A stretch of 61,675 bases of DNA from Pseudomonas capsici. GTDB taxonomy: Bacteria > Pseudomonadota > Gammaproteobacteria > Pseudomonadales > Pseudomonadaceae. Shown piece after piece: positions 1 through 8,237 of the stretch. The position numbers were made by a program, and so were the translations under genes. Below the pieces are notes generated by a model. That model saw only the letters and a list, made by a program, of their open reading frames with translations. It ran no database searches and had not been told where the DNA came from. The stretch lies in contig NZ_JAFGZD010000027.1 of NCBI RefSeq assembly GCF_017165765.1, forward strand, positions 1-61,675, written 5' to 3'. Each line of letters starts with the position of its first letter. The first letter of the stretch is position 1.

Positions 1-84
1 ACAAGCTACAAGCTACAAGCTACAAGCTACAAGCTACAAGCTACAAGCTACAAGCTACAAGCTACAAGCTACAAGCTACAAGCT
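1..84. repeat. Tandem heptamer array, 12 copies of ACAAGCT
   Basis: Twelve perfect head-to-tail copies of the heptamer ACAAGCT run from the window edge to position 84, so the array may be longer to the left. It is followed by a short degenerate tail (TTTTGACTTGAAGCTT and further AAGCTT-containing bases) and lies just past the stop codon of the minus-strand mrp gene. A second array with the same tail lies after grxD near 16219. A simple-sequence (VNTR-like) repeat is the plain reading; no function is visible. Confidence 0.95.
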
Positions 85-126
85 TTTGACTTGAAGCTTG
101 CCGCTCAAAGCTTGCAGCTCTCCCGC

Positions 127-1221
127 TCAATCATCACTGACCGAAATGGTCGGCATCGCCGGGCTTGCCGCTTCCTGCAACACGATCCGGGCACCCACAT
201 GCCGCGCCAGCTCCTGATACACCATCGCAATCTGGCTTTCCGGCTCGGCAATCGCCGTCGGCTTGCCGCCATCGGCCTGTTCGCGGATCAGCATCGACAA
301 TGGCAGCGAAGCCAGCAGTTCGACGTCATATTGCGAAGCCAGCTTTTCACCGCCGCCCTCACCGAACAGATGCTCGGCATGTCCGCAGTTCGAGCAGATA
401 TGCACCGCCATGTTTTCCACGACGCCCAATACCGGAATATTGACCTTGCGGAACATCTCGACGCCTTTCTTCGCATCCAGCAAGGCCAGGTCCTGAGGTG
501 TCGTGACAATCACGGAGCCGGCAACCGGGACTTTCTGCGCCAGGGTCAGCTGGATATCGCCCGTCCCGGGCGGCATGTCGATGACCAGATAATCCAGATC
601 ATTCCAGGCCGTCTGGGTAACCAGTTGCAGCAAGGCACCGGACACCATCGGACCGCGCCAGACCATAGGCGTGTTGTCATCGGTCAGGAAAGCCATGGAC
701 ATGACTTCGACGCCATGCGCCTCGATAGGCACGAACCACTTCTGATCCTTGATGCGCGGTCGCGTGCCTTCGGGAATCCCGAACATCACGCCCTGGCTCG
801 GACCATAGATATCCGCATCCAGAATGCCGACCCGCGCACCTTCACGGGAAAGGGCCAGCGCCAGGTTGGCGGCGGTGGTGGACTTGCCGACCCCGCCCTT
901 GCCCGAAGCCACGGCAACGATGTTCTTCACATTGGCCAGACCGGGAACCTGCGACTGGGCCTTGTGAGGATGAATGACCGTGCGGATATCGACCTTGGCC
1001 GAGGCGACGCCGTCGAGGCCTTCGATTGCGGTCTGCAATACCTGCGCCCAGCCCTTGCGGAACAGTTCTGCGGCATAGCCCAGCTCAAGCTGCACGCTGA
1101 CTTGTGCGCCCTGAATCTCAATGGATCGAACGCAACCGGCACTGACCGGGTCCTGGTTCATGTAAGGGTCGGTGTATTGGCGAAGAATCGTCTCCACCGC
1201 TGCGCGATTGACTGCGCTCAT
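127..1221 (-). CDS. apbC: Iron-sulfur cluster carrier protein Mrp/ApbC
   Basis: A cytosolic P-loop ATPase of the Mrp/NBP35 family that binds and transfers Fe-S clusters to apoproteins. The 364 residues begin with an MIP18/DUF59-like domain (about 5-85), followed by the deviant Walker A GKGGVGKS at 107-114 and the conserved CxxC pair Cys276/Cys279 (ICSNCG) that bridges a cluster between two subunits. The length is normal for the long bacterial form. The ATG start at 1221 gives the complete N-terminal domain. It is divergent from metG, with a 160-bp shared promoter region, and its 3' end runs into the heptamer array. Naming between apbC and mrp varies; the family assignment is secure. Confidence 0.95.
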   Translation of the reverse strand: MSAVNRAAVETILRQYTDPYMNQDPVSAGCVRSIEIQGAQVSVQLELGYAAELFRKGWAQVLQTAIEGLDGVASAKVDIRTVIHPHKAQSQVPGLANVKNIVAVASGKGGVGKSTTAANLALALSREGARVGILDADIYGPSQGVMFGIPEGTRPRIKDQKWFVPIEAHGVEVMSMAFLTDDNTPMVWRGPMVSGALLQLVTQTAWNDLDYLVIDMPPGTGDIQLTLAQKVPVAGSVIVTTPQDLALLDAKKGVEMFRKVNIPVLGVVENMAVHICSNCGHAEHLFGEGGGEKLASQYDVELLASLPLSMLIREQADGGKPTAIAEPESQIAMVYQELARHVGARIVLQEAASPAMPTISVSDD

Positions 1222-1381
1222 GGGCTTACTCCGAAAAGAGACTGACTAAAACAGGCGGCTATCCTACCCGTTATGTCGAAGGCCGACATGGTTTCACTGC
1301 GAAGACCCGTTGCGAGGTGAAAAAAATCGCTCAGCCCTTTATAGTGGCCGACCTCCGTTCCAGTTCAAGTAGCCGAGCCCC

Positions 1382-3424
1382 ATGTCCGAGCCACGCAAGA
1401 TTCTCGTTACCAGCGCCCTGCCCTATGCCAATGGTTCCATCCACCTTGGCCACATGCTCGAGTACATCCAGACCGACATGTGGGTGCGTTTCCAGAAGCA
1501 TCGCGGCAACCAGTGCACCTACGTCTGCGCTGACGACGCCCATGGCTCGGCCATCATGCTGCGCGCAGAAAAGGAAGGCATCACCCCGGAACAACTGATC
1601 GACAACGTCAAGGCCGAACACAGCGCCGATTTTGCCGACTTCCTGGTGGACTTCGACAACTTCCACTCGACTCACGCCGAAGAAAACCGTGAGCTGTCGA
1701 GCATGATCTACACCCGCCTGCGGGATGCCGGGCACATTGCCACGCGCTCGATCACTCAATACTTCGACCCGGAAAAGAAAATGTTCCTGGCCGACCGCTT
1801 TATCAAGGGCACCTGTCCGAAATGCGGTACCGAGGATCAGTACGGCGACAACTGCGAAAAATGCGGCGCAACCTACGCACCGACCGACCTGAAAGATCCG
1901 AAATCGGCGATTTCCGGCGCAACGCCTGTTCTCAAGGACTCCAAGCACTTCTTCTTCGACCTGCCAGCCTTCGAGGACATGCTCAAGAGCTGGACCCGCA
2001 GCGGCACCCTGCAAGACGCCGTGGCCAACAAGATCGCCGAATGGCTCGACAGCGGCCTGCAGCAGTGGGACATCTCCCGTGACGCGCCGTATTTCGGCTT
2101 CGAGATCCCGGACGAGCCGGGCAAATACTTCTATGTCTGGCTGGATGCGCCCATCGGCTACATCGCCAGCTTCAAGAACCTGTGCGCACGCCGCCCGGAT
2201 CTGGACTTCGATGCCTACTGGAAAAAAGACTCCACCACCGAGCTGTACCACTTCATCGGCAAGGACATCGTCAACTTCCACGCCCTGTTCTGGCCTGCCA
2301 TGCTCGAAGGTGCCGGCCTGCGCAAGCCGACCGGTATCAATGTCCACGGCTACCTGACCGTGAACGGGCAGAAAATGTCCAAGTCGCGTGGCACCTTCAT
2401 CAAGGCGCGCACCTATCTGGAACACCTGTCGCCCGAGTACCTGCGTTACTACTACGCAGCGAAGCTGGGCCGTGGCGTCGATGACCTGGACCTGAACCTC
2501 GAAGACTTCGTGCAGAAGGTCAACTCCGACCTGATCGGCAAAGTGGTGAATATCGCCAGCCGTTGCGCAGGCTTCATTCACAAGGGCAACGGCGGCGTTC
2601 TGGTCGAGGCCAATGCCGCACCGGAACTGACCGACGCGTTCCTGGCAGCAGCACCCGGCATCGCCGAAGCCTACGAGGCTCGCGACTTCGCCCGCGCCAT
2701 GCGTGAAACCATGGCCCTGGCCGACCGCGCCAACGCCTACATCGCCGACAAGGCTCCGTGGTCGCTGGCCAAGCAGGAGGGCAAGCAGGATGAAGTCCAG
2801 GCCGTATGCGCCCTGGGTATCAACCTGTTCCGCCAACTGGTGATCTTCCTCAAGCCAGTCCTGCCAGCCCTGGCTGCCGATGCCGAAAAATTCCTCAACG
2901 TCGCTCCGCTGACCTGGGACGATCACAAGACGCTGCTGGCCAACCATCAGCTCAATCCGTTCTCGGCGCTGATGACCCGTATCGATCCTGCCAAGGTGGA
3001 AGCCATGACCGCCGCGTCCAGAGAAGACCTGGCTGCCAGCTCCACTGACGCAGCACCGACAGGCAACGGCGAACTGACCAAGGACCCGCTGTCGGCGGAA
3101 ATCGATTTCGATACCTTTGCCGCGGTCGATCTGCGGGTTGCCCTGATTCTCAAGGCCGAACATGTGGAAGGTGCCGACAAGCTTCTGCGTCTGACCCTGG
3201 ATATCGGTGACGAGCAACGCAACGTGTTCTCGGGCATCAAGAGCGCCTACCCGGACCCGAGCAAGCTGGAAGGTCGCCTGACCATGATGATTGCCAACCT
3301 CAAGCCGCGGAAAATGCGTTTCGGCATTTCCGAAGGCATGGTGATGGCAGCAGGCCCTGGTGGAGAAGAAATCTACCTGCTGAGCCCCGACAGCGGTGCC
3401 AAGCCGGGTCAGCGTATCAAGTGA
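1382..3424 (+). CDS. metG: Methionine--tRNA ligase
   Basis: Charges tRNA-Met with methionine in the cytoplasm. The 680-residue protein carries the class I signature HLGH at 22-25, a zinc knuckle with paired CxxC motifs (CPKCG and CEKCG, about 144-165), the KMSKS loop in the sequence GQKMSKSRGT near residue 333, an anticodon-binding helical domain, and a C-terminal EMAP/OB-fold tRNA-binding domain (about 575-680) used for dimerisation. Length matches the dimeric bacterial enzyme. The ATG at 1382 precedes the expected SEPRKILVTSALPYAN start. It is divergent from apbC and ends in a strong hairpin at 3435-3468. Confidence 0.98.
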   Translation: MSEPRKILVTSALPYANGSIHLGHMLEYIQTDMWVRFQKHRGNQCTYVCADDAHGSAIMLRAEKEGITPEQLIDNVKAEHSADFADFLVDFDNFHSTHAEENRELSSMIYTRLRDAGHIATRSITQYFDPEKKMFLADRFIKGTCPKCGTEDQYGDNCEKCGATYAPTDLKDPKSAISGATPVLKDSKHFFFDLPAFEDMLKSWTRSGTLQDAVANKIAEWLDSGLQQWDISRDAPYFGFEIPDEPGKYFYVWLDAPIGYIASFKNLCARRPDLDFDAYWKKDSTTELYHFIGKDIVNFHALFWPAMLEGAGLRKPTGINVHGYLTVNGQKMSKSRGTFIKARTYLEHLSPEYLRYYYAAKLGRGVDDLDLNLEDFVQKVNSDLIGKVVNIASRCAGFIHKGNGGVLVEANAAPELTDAFLAAAPGIAEAYEARDFARAMRETMALADRANAYIADKAPWSLAKQEGKQDEVQAVCALGINLFRQLVIFLKPVLPALAADAEKFLNVAPLTWDDHKTLLANHQLNPFSALMTRIDPAKVEAMTAASREDLAASSTDAAPTGNGELTKDPLSAEIDFDTFAAVDLRVALILKAEHVEGADKLLRLTLDIGDEQRNVFSGIKSAYPDPSKLEGRLTMMIANLKPRKMRFGISEGMVMAAGPGGEEIYLLSPDSGAKPGQRIK

Positions 3425-3434
3425 CATGAACCAG

Positions 3435-3468
3435 GGCCCGATAGCCGCATCCGTGTGGCTATCGGGCC
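3435..3468 (+). terminator. Hairpin after metG
   Basis: A perfect 12-bp stem (GGCCCGATAGCC with its complement) encloses a 10-nt loop directly after the metG stop. Only a short, weak T stretch follows, so it may attenuate rather than fully stop transcription into the rnf operon. Confidence 0.75.
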
Positions 3469-3535
3469 TTCGTATGTCCGCGACCTTGTCTATCGTTAAA
3501 GAGGCTCACCAGCCTGCTCGCCATCCGGCAAGATC

Positions 3536-4114
3536 ATGACCGATTTCATTTACACCCTCCTGAGTGCTGCCCTGATCAACAACTTCGTGTTGCAGCAACC
3601 GCTGGGTGCCGACTCCCTGACTCGAACGCATACCCTGCCAAGGCATCGCCTGCATGCATTGGGCATCGCTACCTGTTGCTTGATGCTGGCGAGCAGCCTT
3701 GTCTGTTATCTGGTCCTGCATTACGCACTGATGCCCTTGAGTCTGGGCTACCTGAAGCTGTTCGTGGTTCTGCCGGTGATTGTGCTTTTGCTGCATCCGG
3801 GCCTGATATGGCTCAAGCAACTGTTCCCCCGGCTTGACTTCGACGGCCTGTGGCCCTTGCTGCTGGCCAATGCTGGCGTGTCTGGCGTGGTGCTGCTCGG
3901 TATCGAACCTGATCAGGGGCTTGTGCATCTGCTGGCGCTGGCTCTGGGTGCCGGTCTTGGTTTCTGGCTGGTATTGAGCCTGCTGGATGATCTGGGACAA
4001 AGAGTTCGCTCGGCTGATATTCCACAACCGTTTCGCGGGCTGCCGATCCAGTTGATCGGCGTCGGGCTCATGGGGCTGGCCTTTCTGGGCTTCAATGGAC
4101 TGGTCAAGGCATGA
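3536..4114 (+). CDS. rnfA: Electron transport complex subunit RnfA/RsxA
   Basis: An integral inner-membrane subunit of the Rnf ion-motive ferredoxin:NAD oxidoreductase-type complex, homologous to NqrE. The 192 residues form about six hydrophobic segments, beginning with the diagnostic N-terminus FIYTLLSAALINNFVLQQPLG. That segment differs from the enterobacterial sequence but keeps the NNFVL core. It is the first gene of a compact operon rnfA-rnfB-rnfD-rnfG-rnfE-nth and overlaps rnfB by 4 nt (ATGA), indicating translational coupling. In other bacteria Rnf, also called Rsx, drives low-potential electron transfer and helps reset SoxR. Which role applies here is not shown, because the complex lacks rnfC. 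Confidence 0.9.
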   Translation: MTDFIYTLLSAALINNFVLQQPLGADSLTRTHTLPRHRLHALGIATCCLMLASSLVCYLVLHYALMPLSLGYLKLFVVLPVIVLLLHPGLIWLKQLFPRLDFDGLWPLLLANAGVSGVVLLGIEPDQGLVHLLALALGAGLGFWLVLSLLDDLGQRVRSADIPQPFRGLPIQLIGVGLMGLAFLGFNGLVKA

Positions 4115-5118
4115 ATCTGATACAGCGCATCGACGCCCTGCTTCCGCAGACCCAGTGCGGCAAGTGTGGCCATCCCGGTTGCAAGCCTTACGCCGAAGGC
4201 ATTGCCAGTGGCGAGGCTATCAACAAGTGCCCGCCCGGAGGCGAGGAAACCATTGCACAACTGGCGCAGTTGCTGCGAATCCCGGTCCTGCCGCTGGATA
4301 CCGAACGAGGCTCGGCGCCTGCACAGGTCGCGTTCATTCGTGAAGCCGAATGCATCGGCTGCACCAAGTGCATCCAGGCTTGCCCGGTGGATGCCATTGT
4401 CGGCGCGGCGAAGCAGATGCATACGGTCATCATCGATGAGTGCACAGGCTGCGACTTGTGTGTGGCCCCCTGCCCGGTGGACTGTATCGAGATGCATCCA
4501 CTGCCCCTGGCGAGCGTTACACCGATTGTCGGCGGCCTTGCGTCGGGCACCGAGCAACTCCAGGCACGTGCACAGAAACGCAATCATGCCCGCCATCGCT
4601 TCGAGTCGCGCAATGCTCGCTTGCATCGCGAACAGGAACAGCGCCTGGCAGAGCGCCAGGCTCGGGCGCAGAGGCCGCTACCGGCAAGTACCTCGGTCAT
4701 CGAACGCGGTCGCGCCGACAAGTCCGTGGCGGAAGACGAAGCACTGAAAAAAGCTCGTATCACTCTGGCCATGAGCCGTGCGCAACTGAACAAATCCCTC
4801 AAGGCTTTCGGCCATCCGCCCATCGCGGAACAGGCGGCACGGCTGGTGGAACTGCAACGGGAATTCGAGGACGCCGAGCAGGCGCTGGAAAAACTGCTTG
4901 CTGCTGCCGCCGCACAACCCAGGCAGCCCGTGGCCAAGGTCGACAACAGCGGAGTAAAACGCGCCAAGATCCAGTTGGCCATGGCCCGCTCCGCACTGAA
5001 GAAAGCCGAAACAGCAGAGGCTCCGGCAGAACAGCTCGCCGCCCTGACTGCAGAGCTGCAAAACGCTGAAATGGCCTTGAGCGCAGCCGAAGCGGCATTG
5101 GCCGATGCAAACGCCTGA
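4111..5118 (+). CDS. rnfB: RnfB-like ferredoxin subunit, anchorless, with RnfC-like C-terminal repeats
   Basis: The Fe-S subunit of the Rnf complex. Cys16, 19, 24 and 40 form the RnfB-type four-cysteine cluster site, and two ferredoxin motifs follow at Cys81/84/87/91 and Cys111/114/117/121. Two features are odd. The protein starts at MNLIQRIDALLPQTQCG, so the hydrophobic N-terminal anchor of about 28 residues seen in enterobacterial RnfB is absent. After residue 140 there is a charged, Ala/Arg/Glu-rich extension to residue 335, with two copies of a KxARIxLAMSRAxL-like repeat (213-231 and 283-300) that resembles repeats at the RnfC C-terminus. No rnfC lies between it and rnfD, which it overlaps by 14 nt. 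Confidence 0.88.
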   Translation: MNLIQRIDALLPQTQCGKCGHPGCKPYAEGIASGEAINKCPPGGEETIAQLAQLLRIPVLPLDTERGSAPAQVAFIREAECIGCTKCIQACPVDAIVGAAKQMHTVIIDECTGCDLCVAPCPVDCIEMHPLPLASVTPIVGGLASGTEQLQARAQKRNHARHRFESRNARLHREQEQRLAERQARAQRPLPASTSVIERGRADKSVAEDEALKKARITLAMSRAQLNKSLKAFGHPPIAEQAARLVELQREFEDAEQALEKLLAAAAAQPRQPVAKVDNSGVKRAKIQLAMARSALKKAETAEAPAEQLAALTAELQNAEMALSAAEAALADANA

Positions 5119-6085
5119 ACACCTGCAGAAATCCATGGGCACGGTCCTGCTGGCAGTGGTGCCCGGCGCGCTGACGCTGCTCTGGTTATACGGCTGGGGC
5201 GTGATGATCACCTGGTTGCTGGCCGCCGGCACGGCGCTGCTCGTGGAGTTCATCTGCCTGCGATTGCGCGGGCAATCTGCGCGCCAAGGCTTGATGGACG
5301 GCAGCGCGCTGGTCAGCGCCACCCTGCTCGCCCTCGCCCTGCCCCCTTATTCCCCGTGGTGGCTGACCGCTCTGGCCAGTGGCTTTGCGATGATTTTTGG
5401 CAAACACCTGTATGGCGGCGCAGGCAGGAATCCATTCAACCCGGCCATGCTCGGTTATGCCTTTGTGCTGGTGTGCTTTACCCTGCAGATGAATCACTGG
5501 CCCGCCACGCATGGTCTGAGCCTGATGGGTGGCCTGCAACAGATCTTCGGTTTCAGTACAGGTCCGCAGCCAGATGCATGGGTCCAGGCCACGGCTCTGG
5601 ATGTACTGCGCCTCAACACCCATCTGACCATCGACGAACTGTTCGCCGCTCACCCGGCATTTGGAAGCATGGGCGGTCGCGGCACGGAATGGGTGAATCT
5701 GGCCTTTATTGCAGGCGGCGCGTTATTGCTACATCGACGGATCATCAGCTGGCATGCCCCGGCAGGCATGCTCGCCAGCCTGTTCGTAATCAGTCTGCTG
5801 TGCTGGAACGGCTCAGGATCGGACTCCAATGGCTCCCCCGTCTTTCACCTGCTGAGCGGTGCCACGATGCTGGGTGCCTTCTTTATCGCCACCGAACCGG
5901 TATCCGGCCCTTCCAGCCCGAGGGCACGTCTGCTGTTCGGGATCGGCATCGGTCTGATGACTTATGTAATACGTACCTGGGGCGGCTACCCGGATGGTGT
6001 GGCCTTCGCCGTGCTGCTGATGAATCTGGGCGTGCCAGCCCTGGAGCGGCTGACCATGCGCTCATCCCCGGAATCGGTGTCATGA
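5105..6085 (+). CDS. rnfD: Electron transport complex subunit RnfD/RsxD
   Basis: A membrane flavoprotein subunit of the Rnf complex, homologous to NqrB. The 326 residues contain about nine hydrophobic segments and the conserved loop YGGAGRNPFNPAMLGYA (103-119). Relatives carry a covalent FMN on a threonine. The best-placed candidate is Thr163 in QATALD, although the residues before it do not match the usual S/D-G-A-T. A separate SGAT at 251-254 lies in a predicted membrane segment. The start overlaps the end of rnfB, and its stop overlaps the rnfG ATG (ATGA). Immediate adjacency to rnfB confirms that rnfC is missing from its usual position. Confidence 0.9.
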   Translation: MQTPEHLQKSMGTVLLAVVPGALTLLWLYGWGVMITWLLAAGTALLVEFICLRLRGQSARQGLMDGSALVSATLLALALPPYSPWWLTALASGFAMIFGKHLYGGAGRNPFNPAMLGYAFVLVCFTLQMNHWPATHGLSLMGGLQQIFGFSTGPQPDAWVQATALDVLRLNTHLTIDELFAAHPAFGSMGGRGTEWVNLAFIAGGALLLHRRIISWHAPAGMLASLFVISLLCWNGSGSDSNGSPVFHLLSGATMLGAFFIATEPVSGPSSPRARLLFGIGIGLMTYVIRTWGGYPDGVAFAVLLMNLGVPALERLTMRSSPESVS

Positions 6086-6636
6086 AGCCCCTTGGCCTGG
6101 TCGTCATTCTCGCCATCGCCGGGGTGGGGCTCGGTCTCGGCATGGCGCTGCAACAGGCTGCCAAACCGCGTATTCAAGCGCTACAGGAAGAGGCCCGCGC
6201 TCAGGAATGGTCGAGCGTTCTAGCAGTCGGCAGTTATGACAATCAGCCATTGCATCACCCATTGAGGCTACCCGTAAACGATACCTCGGTGCGCGCGGCC
6301 TTTCTTGCCAGCCGCGAAGGCAAGCCTTGTGCAGTGATCTTTCATAGCCAGGGCCAAGGCTATGCTGGCCCGGTGGAATTGCTGATCGGCGTATCGATTG
6401 AAGGCAGGCTGCTGGGGATCAAAGTGCTCGAACAGCATGAAACACCGGGCATGGGTGCCCGCATCGTGACCGAACCGCAATGGCTGAAGGGGTTCTCGGG
6501 CAAATCGCTGAACGACGGGGCCTTCGATCAGATCGCCGGAGCGACCATCACCTCCAGGGCAGTTGTCGGAGCCATCCACAACACCTTGCGCTACTTCGAC
6601 GAGCACAAGGCCCTGCTTGTGGGGAGCCAACCATGA
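6082..6636 (+). CDS. rnfG: Electron transport complex subunit RnfG/RsxG
   Basis: A periplasm-facing flavoprotein subunit with a single N-terminal membrane anchor (residues about 4-24), homologous to NqrC. The FMN-binding domain carries the family motif HETPGMGARI (119-128) and the flavinylation site AGATITS at 152-158, where Thr155 is the probable covalent FMN attachment residue. The 184-residue length is slightly shorter than the enterobacterial subunit. The ATG at 6082 overlaps the rnfD stop, and the gene ends 4 nt past the start of rnfE. Maturation would require the flavin transferase ApbE, which is not in this window. Confidence 0.9.
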   Translation: MKPLGLVVILAIAGVGLGLGMALQQAAKPRIQALQEEARAQEWSSVLAVGSYDNQPLHHPLRLPVNDTSVRAAFLASREGKPCAVIFHSQGQGYAGPVELLIGVSIEGRLLGIKVLEQHETPGMGARIVTEPQWLKGFSGKSLNDGAFDQIAGATITSRAVVGAIHNTLRYFDEHKALLVGSQP

Positions 6637-7202
6637 AACTGTCCATGCCCAGCCTGATTCTGCTCGTGCCGCTGATTGGCGTTACGGACTCGCTGATCGT
6701 AGCACTGGCTTTTCTGCTGGTCTTCGCTGCCATCGCAACCTTGCACAGAGCCTTGTTGAAGTTGTGTGCGCCATTGCTGGGTGCCAGTCAGAAGTGGCTT
6801 GCCAGCGCCCTGATTGCTGCCACGCTGGTTACCTGTGCAGAAACGGGGGTGCTGCTTCAGGCTCCCGACCTGCACAAGGCTCTGGGAATCTATCTGCCCT
6901 TGATGGCCATCCATTGCCTGCAGATCCAGACCGTACGGATCGGCCGATATGCTTTATGTGGATACGCGCTTCTGATGCTCTCGCTGGGGTTCGTACGCGA
7001 ACTGCTGGGAAACTGGACGATCCTGAGCAATGCCCACTGGCTGTTTGGCAATTCTGCAATCCAGTGGCAAATTAGCCTTCCGGCTCCCGCCTTGCACATG
7101 GCAACTCTGGCACCCGGCGGCTTCATTCTTCTGGGCCTTCTGCTTGCCGCATACAATGCCTTGACCAGGCCGACACCTTCCAAGGAAATACCCCTTTCAT
7201 GA
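6633..7202 (+). CDS. rnfE: Electron transport complex subunit RnfE/RsxE
   Basis: A polytopic inner-membrane subunit homologous to NqrD and paralogous to RnfA. The 189 residues form about six hydrophobic segments with the family stretch LGIYLPLMAIHCLQIQT (about 90-107) and the RELLG helix near 130. This is somewhat shorter and more divergent than enterobacterial RnfE. The chosen ATG at 6633 overlaps the end of rnfG and begins directly with a hydrophobic segment. The gene overlaps nth by 4 nt, the conserved order in gamma-proteobacteria. Confidence 0.85.
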   Translation: MKLSMPSLILLVPLIGVTDSLIVALAFLLVFAAIATLHRALLKLCAPLLGASQKWLASALIAATLVTCAETGVLLQAPDLHKALGIYLPLMAIHCLQIQTVRIGRYALCGYALLMLSLGFVRELLGNWTILSNAHWLFGNSAIQWQISLPAPALHMATLAPGGFILLGLLLAAYNALTRPTPSKEIPLS

Positions 7203-7837
7203 ATGCCGCAAAACGTCTGGAAATCTTCCGCAGGCTCCACGAAGACAATCCCGATCCCAAAACCGAGCTGGCTTACACCACACCGTTCGAGCTGTTGATA
7301 TCGGTGATTCTGTCGGCACAGGCAACCGATGTCAGCGTCAACAAGGCCACGGCAAAACTGTATCCGGTGGCCAATACGCCGCAGGCCATTTATGAGCTGG
7401 GCGTCGAAGGATTGTCCGAGTACATCAAGACCATCGGGCTCTATAACAGCAAGGCCAGGAACGTCATTGAAACCTGCCGACTGCTGATGGAGCTGCACAA
7501 CGGCGAAGTCCCGCAAACCCGTGAAGCCCTGGAAGCATTGCCGGGCGTGGGCCGCAAAACCGCCAATGTCGTGCTCAACACGGCTTTTCGTCAGGTAGCC
7601 ATGGCGGTCGATACCCATATTTTCCGCGTCAGCAATCGCACCGGCATTGCGCCGGGCAAGAACGTGGTGGAAGTGGAAAAGCAGCTCATGAAATTTGTCC
7701 CGCGCAACTACCTGCTCGATGCCCACCACTGGCTGATCCTGCATGGCCGCTATGTATGTCAGGCACGCAAGCCACGCTGCGGCAGTTGCCGGATCGAGGA
7801 CCTGTGCGATTACAAGGAAAAGACCTCGGACGATTGA
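7199..7837 (+). CDS. nth: Endonuclease III (DNA glycosylase/AP lyase)
   Basis: A base-excision repair enzyme that removes oxidised pyrimidines and nicks the abasic site. In the 212 residues the helix-hairpin-helix (LPGVGRKTANVV, 114-125) contains the catalytic Lys120, and Asp138 in VDTH is the second catalytic residue. The [4Fe-4S] loop is formed by Cys187, Cys194, Cys197 and Cys203. Length and motifs match the E. coli enzyme. It is the last gene of the rnf operon (ATGA overlap with rnfE). This linkage of an Fe-S repair enzyme with Rnf/Rsx is widespread in gamma-proteobacteria. Confidence 0.98.
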   Translation: MNAAKRLEIFRRLHEDNPDPKTELAYTTPFELLISVILSAQATDVSVNKATAKLYPVANTPQAIYELGVEGLSEYIKTIGLYNSKARNVIETCRLLMELHNGEVPQTREALEALPGVGRKTANVVLNTAFRQVAMAVDTHIFRVSNRTGIAPGKNVVEVEKQLMKFVPRNYLLDAHHWLILHGRYVCQARKPRCGSCRIEDLCDYKEKTSDD

Positions 7838-7944
7838 GCAATAGAAGAACCCATGCCTGATCGATTGAAAAAATCTTTTTTACCAGCATCGGGATTATCG
7901 ATATAAGGTGCGCCAACGACAGCCAAAGCCTGGAGTCAACTTTC

Positions 7945-8127
7945 ATGAGTACTGGCAAAGAGCAATTGGACGTAGAAGACGATTTCATCGCTGTCGATTC
8001 GGACGAAAGCGAGCAACCACCGGTCGAGCCTGCCAAGACCAACCTGAGCAAGCGACGCACCATCGATAACATGCTTGAAGAGCGGCGCTTGCAGAAACAA
8101 CTGGCCGATTACGACTTCGACCTCTAA
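7945..8127 (+). CDS. Small conserved acidic protein downstream of nth
   Basis: A 60-residue protein with an acidic first half (DVEDDFIAVDSDE) and a basic helical second half rich in Arg/Glu (SKRRTIDNMLEERRLQKQL), ending in DYDFDL. I recall a hypothetical protein of this kind after nth in other Pseudomonas genomes, which supports it being real. There is no membrane segment and no known domain. It begins at ATG 7945, 107 nt after nth, and is followed by a clean hairpin terminator, so it is probably its own transcript. Its function is unknown. Confidence 0.75.
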   Translation: MSTGKEQLDVEDDFIAVDSDESEQPPVEPAKTNLSKRRTIDNMLEERRLQKQLADYDFDL

Positions 8128-8152
8128 GCGCCCTCTTGCAAAACCTGATCTC

Positions 8153-8177
8153 AAAGCCTCTCATCGGGAGAGGCTTT
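8153..8177 (+). terminator. Hairpin after the small acidic gene
   Basis: A perfect 10-bp inverted repeat, AAAGCCTCTC and GAGAGGCTTT, with a 5-nt loop lies 25 nt past the stop of the 60-residue gene. It is T-rich at the 3' edge, which suits a Rho-independent terminator. It may also serve the convergent response-regulator gene. Confidence 0.75.
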
Positions 8178-8237
8178 CACATGGGCTCGCCTGATCGATA
8201 CTGCGCAGGCCCGCAGGGTGCCTTACCGGCATGATGG

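Noticed and set aside
1331..3427. A 698-codon open frame on the minus strand
   Set aside because: It is the antisense of metG; the plus frame carries full aminoacyl-tRNA synthetase motifs, and the minus translation has no domain. GC-rich codon bias often leaves such frames open.
4111..6085. A hidden or frameshifted rnfC between rnfB and rnfD
   Set aside because: The two genes overlap by 14 nt, leaving no room, and no RnfC-like NADH/FMN domain appears in other frames of the operon.
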